A DNA stretch of 64,000 bases from Psychrobacter immobilis (GCF_904846185.1 NZ_CAJGZQ010000004.1:62001-126000), one strand, 5' to 3'; positions 42,945-52,690 are shown, counted from the stretch's first letter. Program-made: numbers and translations. Notes: generated by a model from the letters alone, not told the origin.

Positions 42945-44945
42945 TTGTCTATTAAGTATCGCCTGATTCCTATGATTCCCAGTCCCGAGTTGTCTTCACC
43001 ATACTCAATCATCAAAATGCCACTAATGGCAATTTTATTTTTGCTTGTGATGCTGTTGAGTGCGTTGTTACCCAATAATGCATTTGCTGCTGAAGCTAGC
43101 GCACTGGGAATGGGTGGCAGTACCAGTGAGGAGTCGGCGAGTACGCCGATACCAGATTCATTCGGACGCGATACACCGCGCCATACCGTACAGGGCTTCA
43201 TCAGTGCGTTAGGTGAAAATGACTATCTGCTGGCGAGTAATTATTTAAACTTATCAAAGTCTGACAATCCAACCACAATCGTTCGTCAGTTTAAGCAAGC
43301 GCTGGATGCAGGTGGGCGTTTTCAGCCTGATTTGCAGATTAATAATACGCCTGAGGGCAACCTAACTGATCAGCTACCGCCAAGCCAAGAAAACGTCGGT
43401 GCGATTAATGTGGGTGAAAAAAGTGTGCCACTGATACTTGAAAGAGTGGTATCTAAGCAAGGAGAGCAGTACTGGCAGTTTTCTACAGATACGCTCAGCT
43501 CAATACCAGAAGTCATAGAAAATACCGAACCAACGTTAGTGTCTCGCTATACTTTTGATTCATTAGAAGGCAAAAAGCTGTTTGGCTATCAAGTGGCGGA
43601 TTTAGCCGCAGCGTTAATGATGACTGTCGGCAGCTTTGTGTTTACTTATATCATGGTATGGCTGCTGTACCATCTATTACGAATCGTCTATCCTCGTGTG
43701 CGCGGCGTACCATTGCCATTACCTGATAAGGTCGTATTGCCACTGGCAGTGGTCATTATGGCGCTGATACTGTCAGAAGTGATGGTATATGCAGGCGTGT
43801 CGGTGACGCTACGTGAACCGATCAATCGTTTTACTGAGATTGCATCTTGGCTTGCATTGACTTGGTTGCTGTTACGAGTCATCGATGCCATATTCACTCG
43901 TGCGGTAAATTTAAGTTATAAGAAAAATTATACTGAACGTGTCTCTATCTTGGGGCTGCTACGCAAAGTGGTCAAAGCGTTGCTGCTGATCTTTGCCGTG
44001 ATTGTTATCTTCGGTAATTTGGGTTTTGATTTGACCACGGGTATTGCCGCCTTGGGTGTGGGTGGTTTGGCATTAGCACTGGGTGCGCAAAAAACCATCG
44101 AAAACCTTGTTGGTAGTGTCGTGGTCGTGGCGGATTCGCCCGTACGTATTGGTGATTATTGTAAGTTTGGCACTTATGAAGGCACAGTCATTGATATTGG
44201 TATTCGCTCATCACGTGTGCGCACCTTGACGCGCACTGTTGTGACTGTACCAAACGGTGATTTTTCATCAATGCAAATTGAAAACTTTACATCCCGCGAT
44301 ATGTTTCGCTTCTTCCATCAGTTATATATCAAACGCACTGCTGATATTGATGTGGTCTTTAAGATGGTCAAGGACTTGGATGAGTTTATAGATGAGCATT
44401 ATTTGACCAACCAAGAATGGAATCAGGTCAATATTTTAGAGCTACGTCAAGACTGCTATATCATTCAATTACAAGCGTATGTTAATGCTAATGGCGTGAC
44501 TGAGTTCTATGACAAACAGAACGTTTTGTTTGTTGATTTATTGAACCAAGTGGCGAAATATGATGTCGAGCATGCCTTGCCAACGCAGCAGCTTATTGTC
44601 AATCAAACTGAGCTTGAACATCACATAGAAAATGAAATGGAAAATAAGAATAAGGAAGACAACGTCGCCGAAACGACAAAAGACATGTCAAACGATGACC
44701 ATGCTGATGATGATGCTAGCGACAATAAGGATAACAGCAACGATGATAAGCATGCCGTGGACTTGAGTAAAGATAAAGATAACGTCAAGACAGATGAAAA
44801 AGGCAGCCAGCGAACCTCTAAATCAGTCAAGAGCAAAAAAGACAATGCGTTAAAGACATTGAGAAATAAAAGCCGTATGATAAAGAAAATCAAGTTCAAG
44901 TACGCAAAAAGAAAATCTGGCTTTTCTATATGGAATCAGCCATAA
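42945..44945 (+). CDS. MscS-family mechanosensitive ion channel, large, with acidic/basic tail
   Basis: 666 residues. N-terminal signal or first membrane segment (about 25-48, MAILFLLVMLLSALLPNNAFA), a periplasmic domain of about 150 residues, then transmembrane segments at about 215-245, 262-285, 292-315 and 330-355. The MscS pore and beta domain follow: GIAALGVGGLALALGAQKTIENLVGSVVVVADSPVRIGDYCKFGTYEGTVIDIGIRSSRVRTL-type sequence (about 370-430) with the glycine/alanine-packed pore helix. From about residue 565 the chain is a long charged tail rich in Asp, Asn and Lys. Releases solutes on hypo-osmotic shock. The start is TTG at 42945, chosen for AAGAGG 6 bases upstream. Confidence 0.9.
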   Translation: MSIKYRLIPMIPSPELSSPYSIIKMPLMAILFLLVMLLSALLPNNAFAAEASALGMGGSTSEESASTPIPDSFGRDTPRHTVQGFISALGENDYLLASNYLNLSKSDNPTTIVRQFKQALDAGGRFQPDLQINNTPEGNLTDQLPPSQENVGAINVGEKSVPLILERVVSKQGEQYWQFSTDTLSSIPEVIENTEPTLVSRYTFDSLEGKKLFGYQVADLAAALMMTVGSFVFTYIMVWLLYHLLRIVYPRVRGVPLPLPDKVVLPLAVVIMALILSEVMVYAGVSVTLREPINRFTEIASWLALTWLLLRVIDAIFTRAVNLSYKKNYTERVSILGLLRKVVKALLLIFAVIVIFGNLGFDLTTGIAALGVGGLALALGAQKTIENLVGSVVVVADSPVRIGDYCKFGTYEGTVIDIGIRSSRVRTLTRTVVTVPNGDFSSMQIENFTSRDMFRFFHQLYIKRTADIDVVFKMVKDLDEFIDEHYLTNQEWNQVNILELRQDCYIIQLQAYVNANGVTEFYDKQNVLFVDLLNQVAKYDVEHALPTQQLIVNQTELEHHIENEMENKNKEDNVAETTKDMSNDDHADDDASDNKDNSNDDKHAVDLSKDKDNVKTDEKGSQRTSKSVKSKKDNALKTLRNKSRMIKKIKFKYAKRKSGFSIWNQP

Positions 44946-44962
44946 AATTATGGATTAAAAAC

Positions 44963-45010
44963 GGTATAAGATAAGCACTTGAGGTAAGTATCAAGCGTTC
45001 ATCTTATACC
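44963..45010 (+). repeat. Long imperfect hairpin after the MscS-type gene
   Basis: GGTATAAGAT pairs with ATCTTATACC, and inside them CTTGA with TCAAG, around a loop GGTAAGTA. It begins 18 bases after the stop. There is no T run, so it may be a factor-dependent terminator or mRNA-end structure. Confidence 0.55.
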
Positions 45011-45101
45011 ATTCACAAAAATTAGAGCAGCAAAGAAAACAAATACTAAATTCTAGACTAAGCGAGTTTGATAAGGTGAATCATCACTTGGGTATTTGGC
45101 A

Positions 45102-45734
45102 TTATAAAGGGACAGCGGTTTGATTACGTAATAAGCCGTAGTATGACCATAGCAACAGACTGGCAGCGCTGCGATGTGGTGACCAATCTTGAGTTAGATT
45201 CTTTAACTGTTTCGGCGTTGGGCGTTCCGTTAAGTCTAATAACGCCATCGCCGCTACTTTAATCGCTAGATCATCGACCGCAAGTACGTCTGCACGTTTC
45301 AGAGAGAATAATAAATACATCTCAGCCGTCCAGCGACCAATACCAATAACGGCCGTCAGCACTTCTATTGCTTCTTCATCAGGCATAATTTTTAACGCAG
45401 CAAAGTCTATATCATGATCGACTAATGAGCGAATGTAACGGGTTTTTTGTTTAGATAACCCTTGCGCTCTTAAGTCTTCATCTGTTGCTTTGATAATTGC
45501 CTGTGGATTCGTTAAGGCGGCATCAACTAGTCTTTGCCAAATACTGGCTGCTGCTGCCACAGACAGCTGTTGACCAACCATTGCTCGCATCAACTGCTCA
45601 AACCCACCGACATTATGCCGTAGACTGGGCATACCAACTTGTTCATAGATAGACAAAAATCTTGGCTCGATAACAATCAAAGCCATGATATGTTCATGTA
45701 GCTGTTGCGTGTTCTGAATGGTCTGTATGCTCAT
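45102..45734 (-). CDS. DNA-3-methyladenine glycosylase, AlkA/HhH-GPD family
   Basis: 210 residues. The helix-hairpin-helix and catalytic aspartate region is GIGRWTAEMYLLFSLKRADVLAVDDLAIKVA (about residues 130-160), with Asp in VDDLA matching the AlkA catalytic position. The N-terminal part ALIVIEPRFLSIYEQVGMPSL..GGFEQLMRAMVGQQLSVAAAASIWQRL is the usual start of the glycosylase fold without AlkA's extra N-terminal domain. It excises alkylated bases such as 3-methyladenine. No iron-sulfur cluster cysteines, so not EndoIII or MutY. Preceded by a terminator at 45836-45864, it is probably transcribed alone. Confidence 0.9.
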   Translation of the reverse strand: MSIQTIQNTQQLHEHIMALIVIEPRFLSIYEQVGMPSLRHNVGGFEQLMRAMVGQQLSVAAAASIWQRLVDAALTNPQAIIKATDEDLRAQGLSKQKTRYIRSLVDHDIDFAALKIMPDEEAIEVLTAVIGIGRWTAEMYLLFSLKRADVLAVDDLAIKVAAMALLDLTERPTPKQLKNLTQDWSPHRSAASLLLWSYYGLLRNQTAVPL

Positions 45735-45835
45735 AAATACTTATCCTGATTTATGTAAATACCGCTATCGCTAGATGTTAAATATAGTGTCTGTAGTAGA
45801 TAAGAATTAAATAGTGATTTTAAAATGAGCATAAC

Positions 45836-45864
45836 AAAAAGGACTGCCAATAAGCAGTCCTTTT
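45836..45864 (-). terminator. Terminator of the trpGDC-smr group
   Basis: AAAAGGACTGC / GCAGTCCTTTT around a 6-base loop, 30-60 bases after the smr stop on the minus strand. Confidence 0.88.
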
Positions 45865-45894
45865 GATTCTTCATACTAACTCTAACACTAAAAA

Positions 45895-46626
45895 TTATTC
45901 ACCATCAGCTTTAGATTTTTTGAGCAGTACCAATACAGCACCGTTACCACCATCTTTTGGCGGTGCAGAGCAAAATGCCAATACTTCTGGTAGTTGACGC
46001 AGCCAACCATTGACGCAGGTTTTTAAAATGGCTTCACTGCCTTTACCATGGACGATTTTTACCATGGTCTCGTTTTTCTGTTTTGCTTGGCTTAAGAGTT
46101 GAGTCATTGCCACGCGCGCCTCTTCGATGGTACAACCATGAATATCTACGGCGTCATACCAACGTAGCTTGCCTTTTTTAAGCTGATCAAAGATTTTATT
46201 CTGCAAAGTCGGCTGTTTGTAAGATAAATAGGCCTCAGCAGCGACAGGGTTGAGTAGTGCTTGCATATCTGACAAGCCAGCTCCCAAATCACTCGCTTCA
46301 CTACCTTGCGCAGCAGCACGTTTAGACAAGGTGGTCGCATCAGGTTTGCCCGCTTTGCTAGCATTGGCAGGTGAGCGTACGTTTTTGTCTTCAAGCTGAT
46401 TGACGCCATGCATTGCTTGCATAAACAGCACTTTGTCATCGTCAATATGCTCGCTAGCCATTTGCTTGACAGTCTTGTTTACTTGCTTTTGCGTGGGCAA
46501 TGATACAGGCTCAGTAGGCTTTTGGTTTTCATCTTCAGGCGAATTGGTATCGCGACCTTTGCTAAGTTGGCCTTTTAGCTCTTTGAGCTGGTCTTGCATT
46601 TCTTTTGAAAATAGAGAGTTTGACAT
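45895..46626 (-). CDS. Smr-domain protein (probable nuclease)
   Basis: About 243 residues. The C-terminal Smr domain (about 160-243) has the two family motifs: YDAVDIHGCTIEEARVAM (the LDLHG element) and KIVHGKGSEAILK (the HGKG loop). Residues 1-150 are charged and low in complexity, with a conserved-looking KLLFMQAMHGVNQLEDK-like segment (DDKVLFMQAMHGV). Related SmrA and SmrB proteins cut DNA or cleave mRNA at collided ribosomes. It follows trpC with a gap of about 70 bases and ends at a terminator, so it belongs to the trp transcript. I start at ATG 46626 (MSNSLFSKEMQDQLKEL); a TTG at 46683 is possible. Neither has a clear ribosome-binding site. Confidence 0.88.
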   Translation of the reverse strand: MSNSLFSKEMQDQLKELKGQLSKGRDTNSPEDENQKPTEPVSLPTQKQVNKTVKQMASEHIDDDKVLFMQAMHGVNQLEDKNVRSPANASKAGKPDATTLSKRAAAQGSEASDLGAGLSDMQALLNPVAAEAYLSYKQPTLQNKIFDQLKKGKLRWYDAVDIHGCTIEEARVAMTQLLSQAKQKNETMVKIVHGKGSEAILKTCVNGWLRQLPEVLAFCSAPPKDGGNGAVLVLLKKSKADGE

Positions 46627-46698
46627 AGAAGTTAACGTATCGTTGGTTGATGAATGATTGATTGATTGATTTAAACTGTTCAATAGACTTAAGCCACT

Positions 46699-47577
46699 TT
46701 ACCCGTCTGCTGCGACGCCCGCAAGTAAGGATTGTAACGCTTGTCCAGGATGGTCAGTCTTCATGAACTGTTCACCGATTAAAAAGTGCTGAATGTCATT
46801 ATCTAACATCAAACGAATATCAGCGCTATTATGAATGCCACTTTCGGTGACGATAAGCGGTTTAAGCGTGCTATCCACATTAGCTGCCAGTGCGTCGATT
46901 AAAATATTTTTTAGATCCAGCGTGGTTTGTAAGTCGACATCGAAAGTATTCAAATCACGATTATTAATACCGTAAATATTATGCGCTGAGCGCGGTAGCT
47001 GTAGCGCACGTTCAAGTTCGAATTGGGTATGGACTTCTATCAATACATCCATACCCAATTCGATACTTAGCGCATGCAGCTCTTTTACTTGGATGTCGTC
47101 AAGGCAGGCCATAATGAGTAAAACACAGTCAGCGCCCATCAGATAAGATTGATAGATCTGGTACACATCTATCATAAAATCTTTACGCAGTATGGGTAAG
47201 CTTACCGCATTAGCTGCTTGAATAAGATAGCTATCATCACCTTGGAAATAATCGCGATCAGTCAATACAGACAGACAGCTGGCACCTGCTTGCTCGTATT
47301 GCTTGGCAAATAGAGCTGGCGCGAAGTTGTGATTGATAACGCCTTTAGAAGGAGAGGCTTTTTTAATCTCAGCGATGATACCAATACCATGCTCTTTAGT
47401 GCTAGCCGCTCGTAGCGCCGCCGCGAAGCCACGACGTGGTTTGTTATCCGCCGCTACTTGTGCTTGTAAATCTTCAAGAGATAATACCTCGCGTGCGGCA
47501 TTTACTTCTTCCACTTTAGTGGCGACAATGCGTTGCAGTACGGAAGGAATATCTGTCTTAATTTCTGTATGAGTCAT
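46699..47577 (-). CDS. trpC: Indole-3-glycerol phosphate synthase
   Basis: Tryptophan synthesis: closes the indole ring from CdRP. 292 residues, a single TIM barrel without a fused TrpF. Motifs: PSVLQRIVATKVEEVNAAR, IGIIAEIKKASPSKGVI (catalytic lysine), SCLSVLTDRDYFQGD, LPILRKDFMIDVYQIYQS, VLLIMACL, HNIYGINNRDLNTF and PLIVTESGIH. I begin at the ATG at 47577; an upstream TTG at 47613 would add 12 residues. Third in trpG-trpD-trpC, 70 bases after trpD. Confidence 0.96.
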   Translation of the reverse strand: MTHTEIKTDIPSVLQRIVATKVEEVNAAREVLSLEDLQAQVAADNKPRRGFAAALRAASTKEHGIGIIAEIKKASPSKGVINHNFAPALFAKQYEQAGASCLSVLTDRDYFQGDDSYLIQAANAVSLPILRKDFMIDVYQIYQSYLMGADCVLLIMACLDDIQVKELHALSIELGMDVLIEVHTQFELERALQLPRSAHNIYGINNRDLNTFDVDLQTTLDLKNILIDALAANVDSTLKPLIVTESGIHNSADIRLMLDNDIQHFLIGEQFMKTDHPGQALQSLLAGVAADG

Positions 47578-47647
47578 GCGGGTATCCGAATATCGTTGAA
47601 TGTAAATAGACAAAATAGCTAGAGTGCACAGTAATGGTGCTTAGCCG

Positions 47648-48769
47648 TTAAGCATGAGTCACCAGTTGCTGCGTGTATGTGGCGAGAGACTCGAGCTTGA
47701 GTAGGGCATCACCATTCTGAATGACTTTTTGTGCCCGACTCACACCATTAGCATAGTTGCTGGCAAGCCCTGCGGTATATATGGCTGCACCTGCATTTAG
47801 TGCAATCATATCACGTGCTTTAAGTACAGCACGGTCTTGAGAGTTTTCTCCTGATAGAGCCGCGCGAATCAGCTCAAGACTTTGCGCTGGAGAATCTACA
47901 TCGAGACCGATAAGGGTTTGTGACTCAATACCTGCATCTTCTGGCATCATCTCATAAACAGATATCTCACCGTCTTTTAATTCAGCGACAGTGGTTGAGG
48001 TAGCGAGACTGATTTCATCCAAACCGTCTTTTGCGCCCACAACCATGACATGACGTGCGCCTAAGTTCTTCATGACTTTAGCGATAGGCTCGCACAGCTG
48101 AGCGGTAAAGACACCGATTACCAGATTGGGTGTGCCAGCAGGGTTGGTTAATGGTCCTAAAATATTAAAGATGGTACGCGCTTTGAGCTCGCGGCGTACT
48201 GGATTGGCATAACGCATGGCACTGTGATGATTGGGCGCAAACAAAAAGCCGATACCTTGGTTTTCGATACATTCTTTAGATTGCTCAGGGGTAAGCGCCA
48301 GACTGATACCTGCTTGCTCAAGCAAATCTGAGCTACCAGAGTTGGTAGAGACGCCGCGGTTACCATGTTTGGCCACTTGCGCACCAGCAGCGGCAGCAAC
48401 CAAGGCTGATGCAGTAGAAACGTTGAATAAATTGGCACCATCACCGCCAGTTCCGACGATATCGACTAAGTAATCACAGCCCCGTGGTTCGATATTGGCT
48501 GCTAACGCACGCATTGCACTGGCAGAGGCAGTAATCTCATCGATGGACTCACCTTTCATACGTAGACCAGTCAAAATAGCACCCATCATGGCGTCGCTGC
48601 ATCTGCCTTGCATGATAATCAGCATCACCTGATACATCTCATCAAAGGTTAAATCAATGTGCTGAAAAATTCGCCCCAAAGCTGTCGTCAGTAGCGTATG
48701 TGTCTCTTCATCAGACAGTTGAGCAATGTTAGTTGGGGTAGGGCTTTCATTTGTTTTTATTGTACTCAT
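47648..48769 (-). CDS. trpD: Anthranilate phosphoribosyltransferase
   Basis: Second step of tryptophan synthesis: anthranilate plus PRPP to phosphoribosylanthranilate. 373 residues, slightly long because of a Thr/Pro N-terminus and an insertion after residue 330. The PRPP-binding loop GTGGDGANLFNVSTASALVAAAAGAQVAKHGNRGVSTNSGSSDLLE region is intact, as are FLFAPNHHSAMRYANPVRRELKARTIFNILGPLTNPAGT and HVMVVGAKDGLDEISL. The ATG has AAGAGAG 9 bases upstream. Between trpG and trpC, a typical trpGDC block in Moraxellaceae and Pseudomonas; trpE is elsewhere. Confidence 0.96.
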   Translation of the reverse strand: MSTIKTNESPTPTNIAQLSDEETHTLLTTALGRIFQHIDLTFDEMYQVMLIIMQGRCSDAMMGAILTGLRMKGESIDEITASASAMRALAANIEPRGCDYLVDIVGTGGDGANLFNVSTASALVAAAAGAQVAKHGNRGVSTNSGSSDLLEQAGISLALTPEQSKECIENQGIGFLFAPNHHSAMRYANPVRRELKARTIFNILGPLTNPAGTPNLVIGVFTAQLCEPIAKVMKNLGARHVMVVGAKDGLDEISLATSTTVAELKDGEISVYEMMPEDAGIESQTLIGLDVDSPAQSLELIRAALSGENSQDRAVLKARDMIALNAGAAIYTAGLASNYANGVSRAQKVIQNGDALLKLESLATYTQQLVTHA

Positions 48770-48877
48770 TATGATCTCTCTTAATATTTTTATCCGTTAA
48801 TCTTAAATTATCAATAGAATAGTTTTGATTTTAATTTTGTTATTAACGCCGTTTTTAGAACATACTTTAATAAACTG

Positions 48878-49501
48878 TTAGCCGACTTGTGGTAGTTCAT
48901 CTGAGGTTAGGACTGACAAATGATGCGTTTGCAAAAAATTGTTGAGCAGCTGATAACCTGCTTCGCTTAAGATAGACTCAGGATGGAATTGTACCCCTTC
49001 TATCGCAAACGTTTTATGACGGATACCCATGATTTCTTCAATACTGCCATCACTGTTTTGTGTCCATGCGGTCAGCTCAAGACAGTCGGGCAGGCTGGCT
49101 TTATCAATGACAAGCGAATGATAGCGCGTGACTTGTACGGGATTAGGCAAGCCTTCAAAGACACCTTGGTCAGTATGATAGACGGCGGATAAGCGACCGT
49201 GCATGACTTCGCCAGCCTTGACCACTTGTCCACCAAATGCTTGTCCAATTGCCTGATGTCCTAGGCAAATACCTAGTATCGGTATCACGCCCTGAAAAGT
49301 CTTGATAGCTTCTAGAGAGATACCAGCCTGATCAGGATCGCAGGGACCGGGACCAATGACGATCGCATCTGGCGCAAGGGTTCTAATATTTTCAATAGTG
49401 GTTTGATCGTTACGCCAGACGGTGATGTCCTGCTGTAATTCACCGAAGTACTGTACAATATTGTATGTAAAGCTGTCGTAATTATCGATCATTAGAATCA
49501 T
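48878..49501 (-). CDS. trpG: Anthranilate synthase component II (glutamine amidotransferase), TrpG/PabA
   Basis: Supplies ammonia from glutamine to TrpE, and in many gammaproteobacteria also to PabB. 207 residues. N-terminus [19 protein letters not shown], oxyanion [11 protein letters not shown], the nucleophile cysteine in [16 protein letters not shown] (Cys79) and the catalytic His-Glu in [10 protein letters not shown]. Ends with a short tail. First gene of trpG-trpD-trpC-smr. It is divergent from glnA across a 705-base regulatory spacer. TrpG and PabA functions cannot be separated from sequence alone. Confidence 0.95.
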   Translation of the reverse strand: MILMIDNYDSFTYNIVQYFGELQQDITVWRNDQTTIENIRTLAPDAIVIGPGPCDPDQAGISLEAIKTFQGVIPILGICLGHQAIGQAFGGQVVKAGEVMHGRLSAVYHTDQGVFEGLPNPVQVTRYHSLVIDKASLPDCLELTAWTQNSDGSIEEIMGIRHKTFAIEGVQFHPESILSEAGYQLLNNFLQTHHLSVLTSDELPQVG

Positions 49502-49661
49502 TAGCGTTCTACTTATTGGGTTCTACTTATGGAGATGGTTATATAACGCCGTTATCTTACCACTATTTTGTAGACTATCAAATGTAGGGTGCAGGCGACC
49601 CAAATAAGCGGTGAATAACAATAAATTTTGCTTGTTAGATGACATTCGTTAACATCTCAAA

Positions 49662-49719
49662 CGCACTAAAAAAGTACATAATTTTTATTTATGCACTAAA
49701 TATGCATTAATTTAGTGCA
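49662..49719 (+). promoter_or_regulatory. Two NtrC-type binding sites upstream of glnA
   Basis: Site 1 is CGCACTAAAAAAGTACA (49662-49678) and site 2 TGCATTAATTTAGTGCA (49703-49719). Both fit TGCAYY-N5-RGTGCA, the first at 10 and the second at 12 of 12 half-site positions. Their centres are 41 bases apart, close to four helical turns. A third half-site TGCACT at 49692 partly overlaps site 2. They lie about 160-210 bases upstream of the sigma-54 promoter, as enhancers do. Confidence 0.75.
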
Positions 49720-49872
49720 GTCATGCGTTAGTAATGCCTCTGGGTAAATAATTTGCATGACACTTCTGATGATAAATATACGGCTGTAATATTGTCAAAG
49801 GTATTATAAGTTGCTGTAATTATTGTTAATAGCTGTCCTTTTATCATCTATATTTTCAGCATTATAAAAAAC

Positions 49873-49887
49873 TGGCATAGCCTTTGC
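49873..49887 (+). promoter_or_regulatory. Sigma-54 promoter of glnA
   Basis: TGGCATAGCCTTTGC contains GG at -24 and GC at -12 with the exact 12-base spacing and the full consensus TGGCAY-R-N4-TTGC. Transcription would start near 49899, giving a leader of about 300 bases before the glnA ATG. Confidence 0.85.
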
Positions 49888-50057
49888 ATTATTACTGTTA
49901 TGATTATCTTTGGTGATAAAGTGGTTCAATACTTATTATCAGCAAGTGCCTGAAGAGTTCAGCATAATGAGTGATATGTTGTTAGAATAATATCGAACCA
50001 AAACACTGGCGGGTCTTATTAAGCGCATAACTCAGATGACTATCTTGATTAATAATA

Positions 50058-50085
50058 TTGACAGTGCTGAGAATAAGCATAATAT
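50058..50085 (+). promoter_or_regulatory. Sigma-70-type promoter of glnA
   Basis: A perfect -35 TTGACA (50058-50063), 16-base spacer, and TAATAT (-10, 50080-50085; 4 of 6). It would start a transcript near 50092, about 115 bases before glnA, and lies downstream of the sigma-54 promoter. Confidence 0.6.
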
Positions 50086-50206
50086 TAAACAGGATATTTA
50101 GCGCTAAACGCAGCACTGACTGTTATTAAACCAGAGATTTTTAACCAACAGATTGTACCTATAATTTTAAATCGCAATAATCTAATCAACACAACGGAGA
50201 CTATTT

Positions 50207-51616
50207 ATGTCGAACAAACTACTAGATCTTATCCAATCCTCTAATGCTAAATGGGTTGATTTTCGCTTCACTGATACACGTGGTAAAGAGCAACATATCA
50301 GCTTTCCAGCGCATAGCGTTGACGAAGAAGTGATGGAAGATGGCAAGATGTTTGATGGCTCATCTATTGCTGGTTGGAAAGGTATCGAAGCGTCAGATAT
50401 GATCTTGCGTCCTGATCCAGAGACGGCTTTTCTTGACCCGTTCTTTGATTCACTTACCGTAGTTGTTACTTGCGATATTATCGAGCCATCAACGCTACAA
50501 GGTTATGATCGTGACCCACGTTCTATTGCGCGCCGCGCCGAAGAGTACTTGAAGTCAACAGGCATTGGCGATACTGCTTATTTTGGTCCTGAGCCTGAGT
50601 TTTTTATATTTGATGATGTGAAATGGTCAATTGACATGTCTGGCGTTAGCCACAAGATCACGGCTGAAGAAGCGGCATGGTCGACTAATAATGACTATGA
50701 GTGGGGCAACATGGGACATCGTCCACGTGTTAAAGGCGCTTACTTTCCAGTACCGCCAATCGATAGCTCGCAAGACATGCGCTCTGTTATGTGTGAGCGT
50801 TTAGAAGAAATCATCGGTGAAGGCTGTGTCGAAGTTCATCATCATGAAGTTGCGCCTTGCCAGTCAGAAATTGGTGTCGCTTTCAATACGTTAGTCAAAA
50901 AAGCCGATGAAGTACAGCAGCTAAAGTATGTTGTGCATAATGTTGCGCATCAGTTTGGCAAAACGGCTACCTTTATGCCAAAACCAATCGTTGGTGACAA
51001 TGGTTCAGGCATGCACGTGCATATGTCAATCTCCAAAGATGGTGTCAATACTTTCTCAGGTGATGAATACGCTGGTTTGTCTGAATCTGCACTGTATTTC
51101 ATCGGTGGTATTATTAAGCATGCGCGTGCGTTGAATGCGATTACCAACCCATCGACTAATAGCTATAAGCGCCTAGTACCGCATTATGAAGCGCCTATCA
51201 AACTTGCGTACTCAGCGTCTAACCGCTCAGCGTCTATCCGTATTCCACATGTTAGCAGCCCAAAAGCGGTACGTGTTGAAGCACGTTTCCCTGATCCAGC
51301 GGCCAACCCATACTTAACATTTGCAGCGTTACTAATGGCAGGTCTTGATGGTATTCAAAATAAAATACATCCAGGTGAAGCGGCTGACAAAAACTTGTAT
51401 GACTTACCACCAGAAGAAGAAGCACTCATCCCAACCGTTGCGGAGAGCTTAGAAGTTGCATTACAAGCCTTGCGTGATGATCATGAGTTTTTGTTAAAAG
51501 GTGATGTATTCACTGAAGATATGTTAGAGGCGTTCATCGCTTTGAAAGAAGAAGAAGTGCAACGTGTCAATGTAACCGTGCATCCCGTTGAGTTTGACTT
51601 ATACTACAGCTGCTAA
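50207..51616 (+). CDS. glnA: Glutamine synthetase, type I
   Basis: Central nitrogen assimilation: glutamate, ammonia and ATP to glutamine, in a dodecamer. 469 residues, the standard length. Motifs: [18 protein letters not shown], the metal ligands in [68 protein letters not shown] and the C-terminal region [10 protein letters not shown], in which Tyr398 matches the tyrosine modified by adenylyltransferase GlnE. GGAG precedes the ATG by 7 bases. Expression appears to depend on NtrC and sigma-54 under nitrogen limitation, plus a basal sigma-70 promoter; ntrB and ntrC are not next to it here. Its own terminator follows. Confidence 0.98.
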   Translation: MSNKLLDLIQSSNAKWVDFRFTDTRGKEQHISFPAHSVDEEVMEDGKMFDGSSIAGWKGIEASDMILRPDPETAFLDPFFDSLTVVVTCDIIEPSTLQGYDRDPRSIARRAEEYLKSTGIGDTAYFGPEPEFFIFDDVKWSIDMSGVSHKITAEEAAWSTNNDYEWGNMGHRPRVKGAYFPVPPIDSSQDMRSVMCERLEEIIGEGCVEVHHHEVAPCQSEIGVAFNTLVKKADEVQQLKYVVHNVAHQFGKTATFMPKPIVGDNGSGMHVHMSISKDGVNTFSGDEYAGLSESALYFIGGIIKHARALNAITNPSTNSYKRLVPHYEAPIKLAYSASNRSASIRIPHVSSPKAVRVEARFPDPAANPYLTFAALLMAGLDGIQNKIHPGEAADKNLYDLPPEEEALIPTVAESLEVALQALRDDHEFLLKGDVFTEDMLEAFIALKEEEVQRVNVTVHPVEFDLYYSC

Positions 51617-51650
51617 TTTATAGCTAAAACACTCAGTTATTTTGAGTCAT

Positions 51651-51686
51651 AAAAACCAGCTAAGTTATTCTTAGCTGGTTTTTTTA
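51651..51686 (+). terminator. Terminator of glnA
   Basis: AAAAACCAGCTAAG / CTTAGCTGGTTTTT around a 5-base loop with a T run of seven, about 35-70 bases after the glnA stop. Confidence 0.93.
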
Positions 51687-51808
51687 CGTCTCAATAATAA
51701 TTTGCTAAATCAACGGATCTGTCCTCTTTGAAATTATTACTGATTTAACACCCAAAGTATCGCATAATAGATATTCATAATATTAGGTACTCATTAGGTT
51801 GACTGACT

Positions 51809-52606
51809 ATGACTTCATTATCAAAACCGGTTTTTTCAAACAGTAAGTTAGGGTTGGCACTGATTGCTGCTACGATGGTTAGTATGGCAACTCTCTATGC
51901 CCCTTTGGCAAATGCCGCGCCTATCTATAAAGTTATTGACGAAAAAACAGGTCAAGTCACCTTTACCGATCGCCCGCAAAATTATGAGCAGCAGGCAGGT
52001 AAAAAAATCAGCCAAACGGGTGTCACGACGAAAGAAAGTCGCGTCAGCTCAAGTAACAGTGACAACACGAGTAGTCCGCCTTCTTCTAGTAATGTTAATA
52101 CGACTACGCAAAATACGGCTGCTAAAAATAGCCCTGTCGCCAAACCAGCCGTCAATTATCAGCTTGCTATTACTGAACCAAGCGCAGAACGTGCATATCG
52201 TCGCCCAGCCCAAAGCATTGATGTCAATGTGCAAGTGAAGCCGAACTTACAAGCAGGTGATAGCGTTAGTATTTATTTGGATGGTAATGAAGTCGCGCAA
52301 GGTCTCAGCGCATCGATTGCAACGGTAGATGTTTTACCAGGATCGCACAAGATAAAAGCCGTGTTAAAAAATGAGAAAGGTCAAACACTCAAACAAGTAG
52401 AGCGTACGGTTTATGTGATTCAAAACAATACAACATTGCAAAATAATAAGAAAATCGCGCAACAGCTTTTAGCTTATCAGAATCTACCTTGGTATCAAAA
52501 AGTACTGTTAAAAATGCGTCAAGAGGGCAAACAACCGAATATGCAATCATTTACTAAGCCTATAGTGGATAAACCTATGACGCTTGAGCAACCGGTGATA
52601 AATTAA
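51809..52606 (+). CDS. DUF4124-containing secreted protein
   Basis: 265 residues. A signal peptide covers about 1-36 (LGLALIAATMVSMATLYAPLANA before APIYK). The DUF4124 start IYKVIDEKTGQVTFTDRPQNYEQQ lies right after it. A low-complexity Ser/Asn/Thr linker follows (about 65-115), then a beta-rich segment INDVNVQVKPNLQAGDSVSIYLDGNEVA-like (bacterial Ig-like, about 125-205) and a basic C-terminus. DUF4124 proteins are found after glnA in many gammaproteobacteria, often between glnA and ntrB, and their role is unknown. The terminator before it implies an own promoter. Its sequence says periplasm or envelope and no more. Confidence 0.82.
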   Translation: MTSLSKPVFSNSKLGLALIAATMVSMATLYAPLANAAPIYKVIDEKTGQVTFTDRPQNYEQQAGKKISQTGVTTKESRVSSSNSDNTSSPPSSSNVNTTTQNTAAKNSPVAKPAVNYQLAITEPSAERAYRRPAQSIDVNVQVKPNLQAGDSVSIYLDGNEVAQGLSASIATVDVLPGSHKIKAVLKNEKGQTLKQVERTVYVIQNNTTLQNNKKIAQQLLAYQNLPWYQKVLLKMRQEGKQPNMQSFTKPIVDKPMTLEQPVIN

Positions 52607-52690
52607 CTTGTAGTCAATGTGTCAATTATGGATAAGCATAAGAACTCATACAAAGTAGAGTAACTTTATAAGTTAATTTCTTCTATATAA

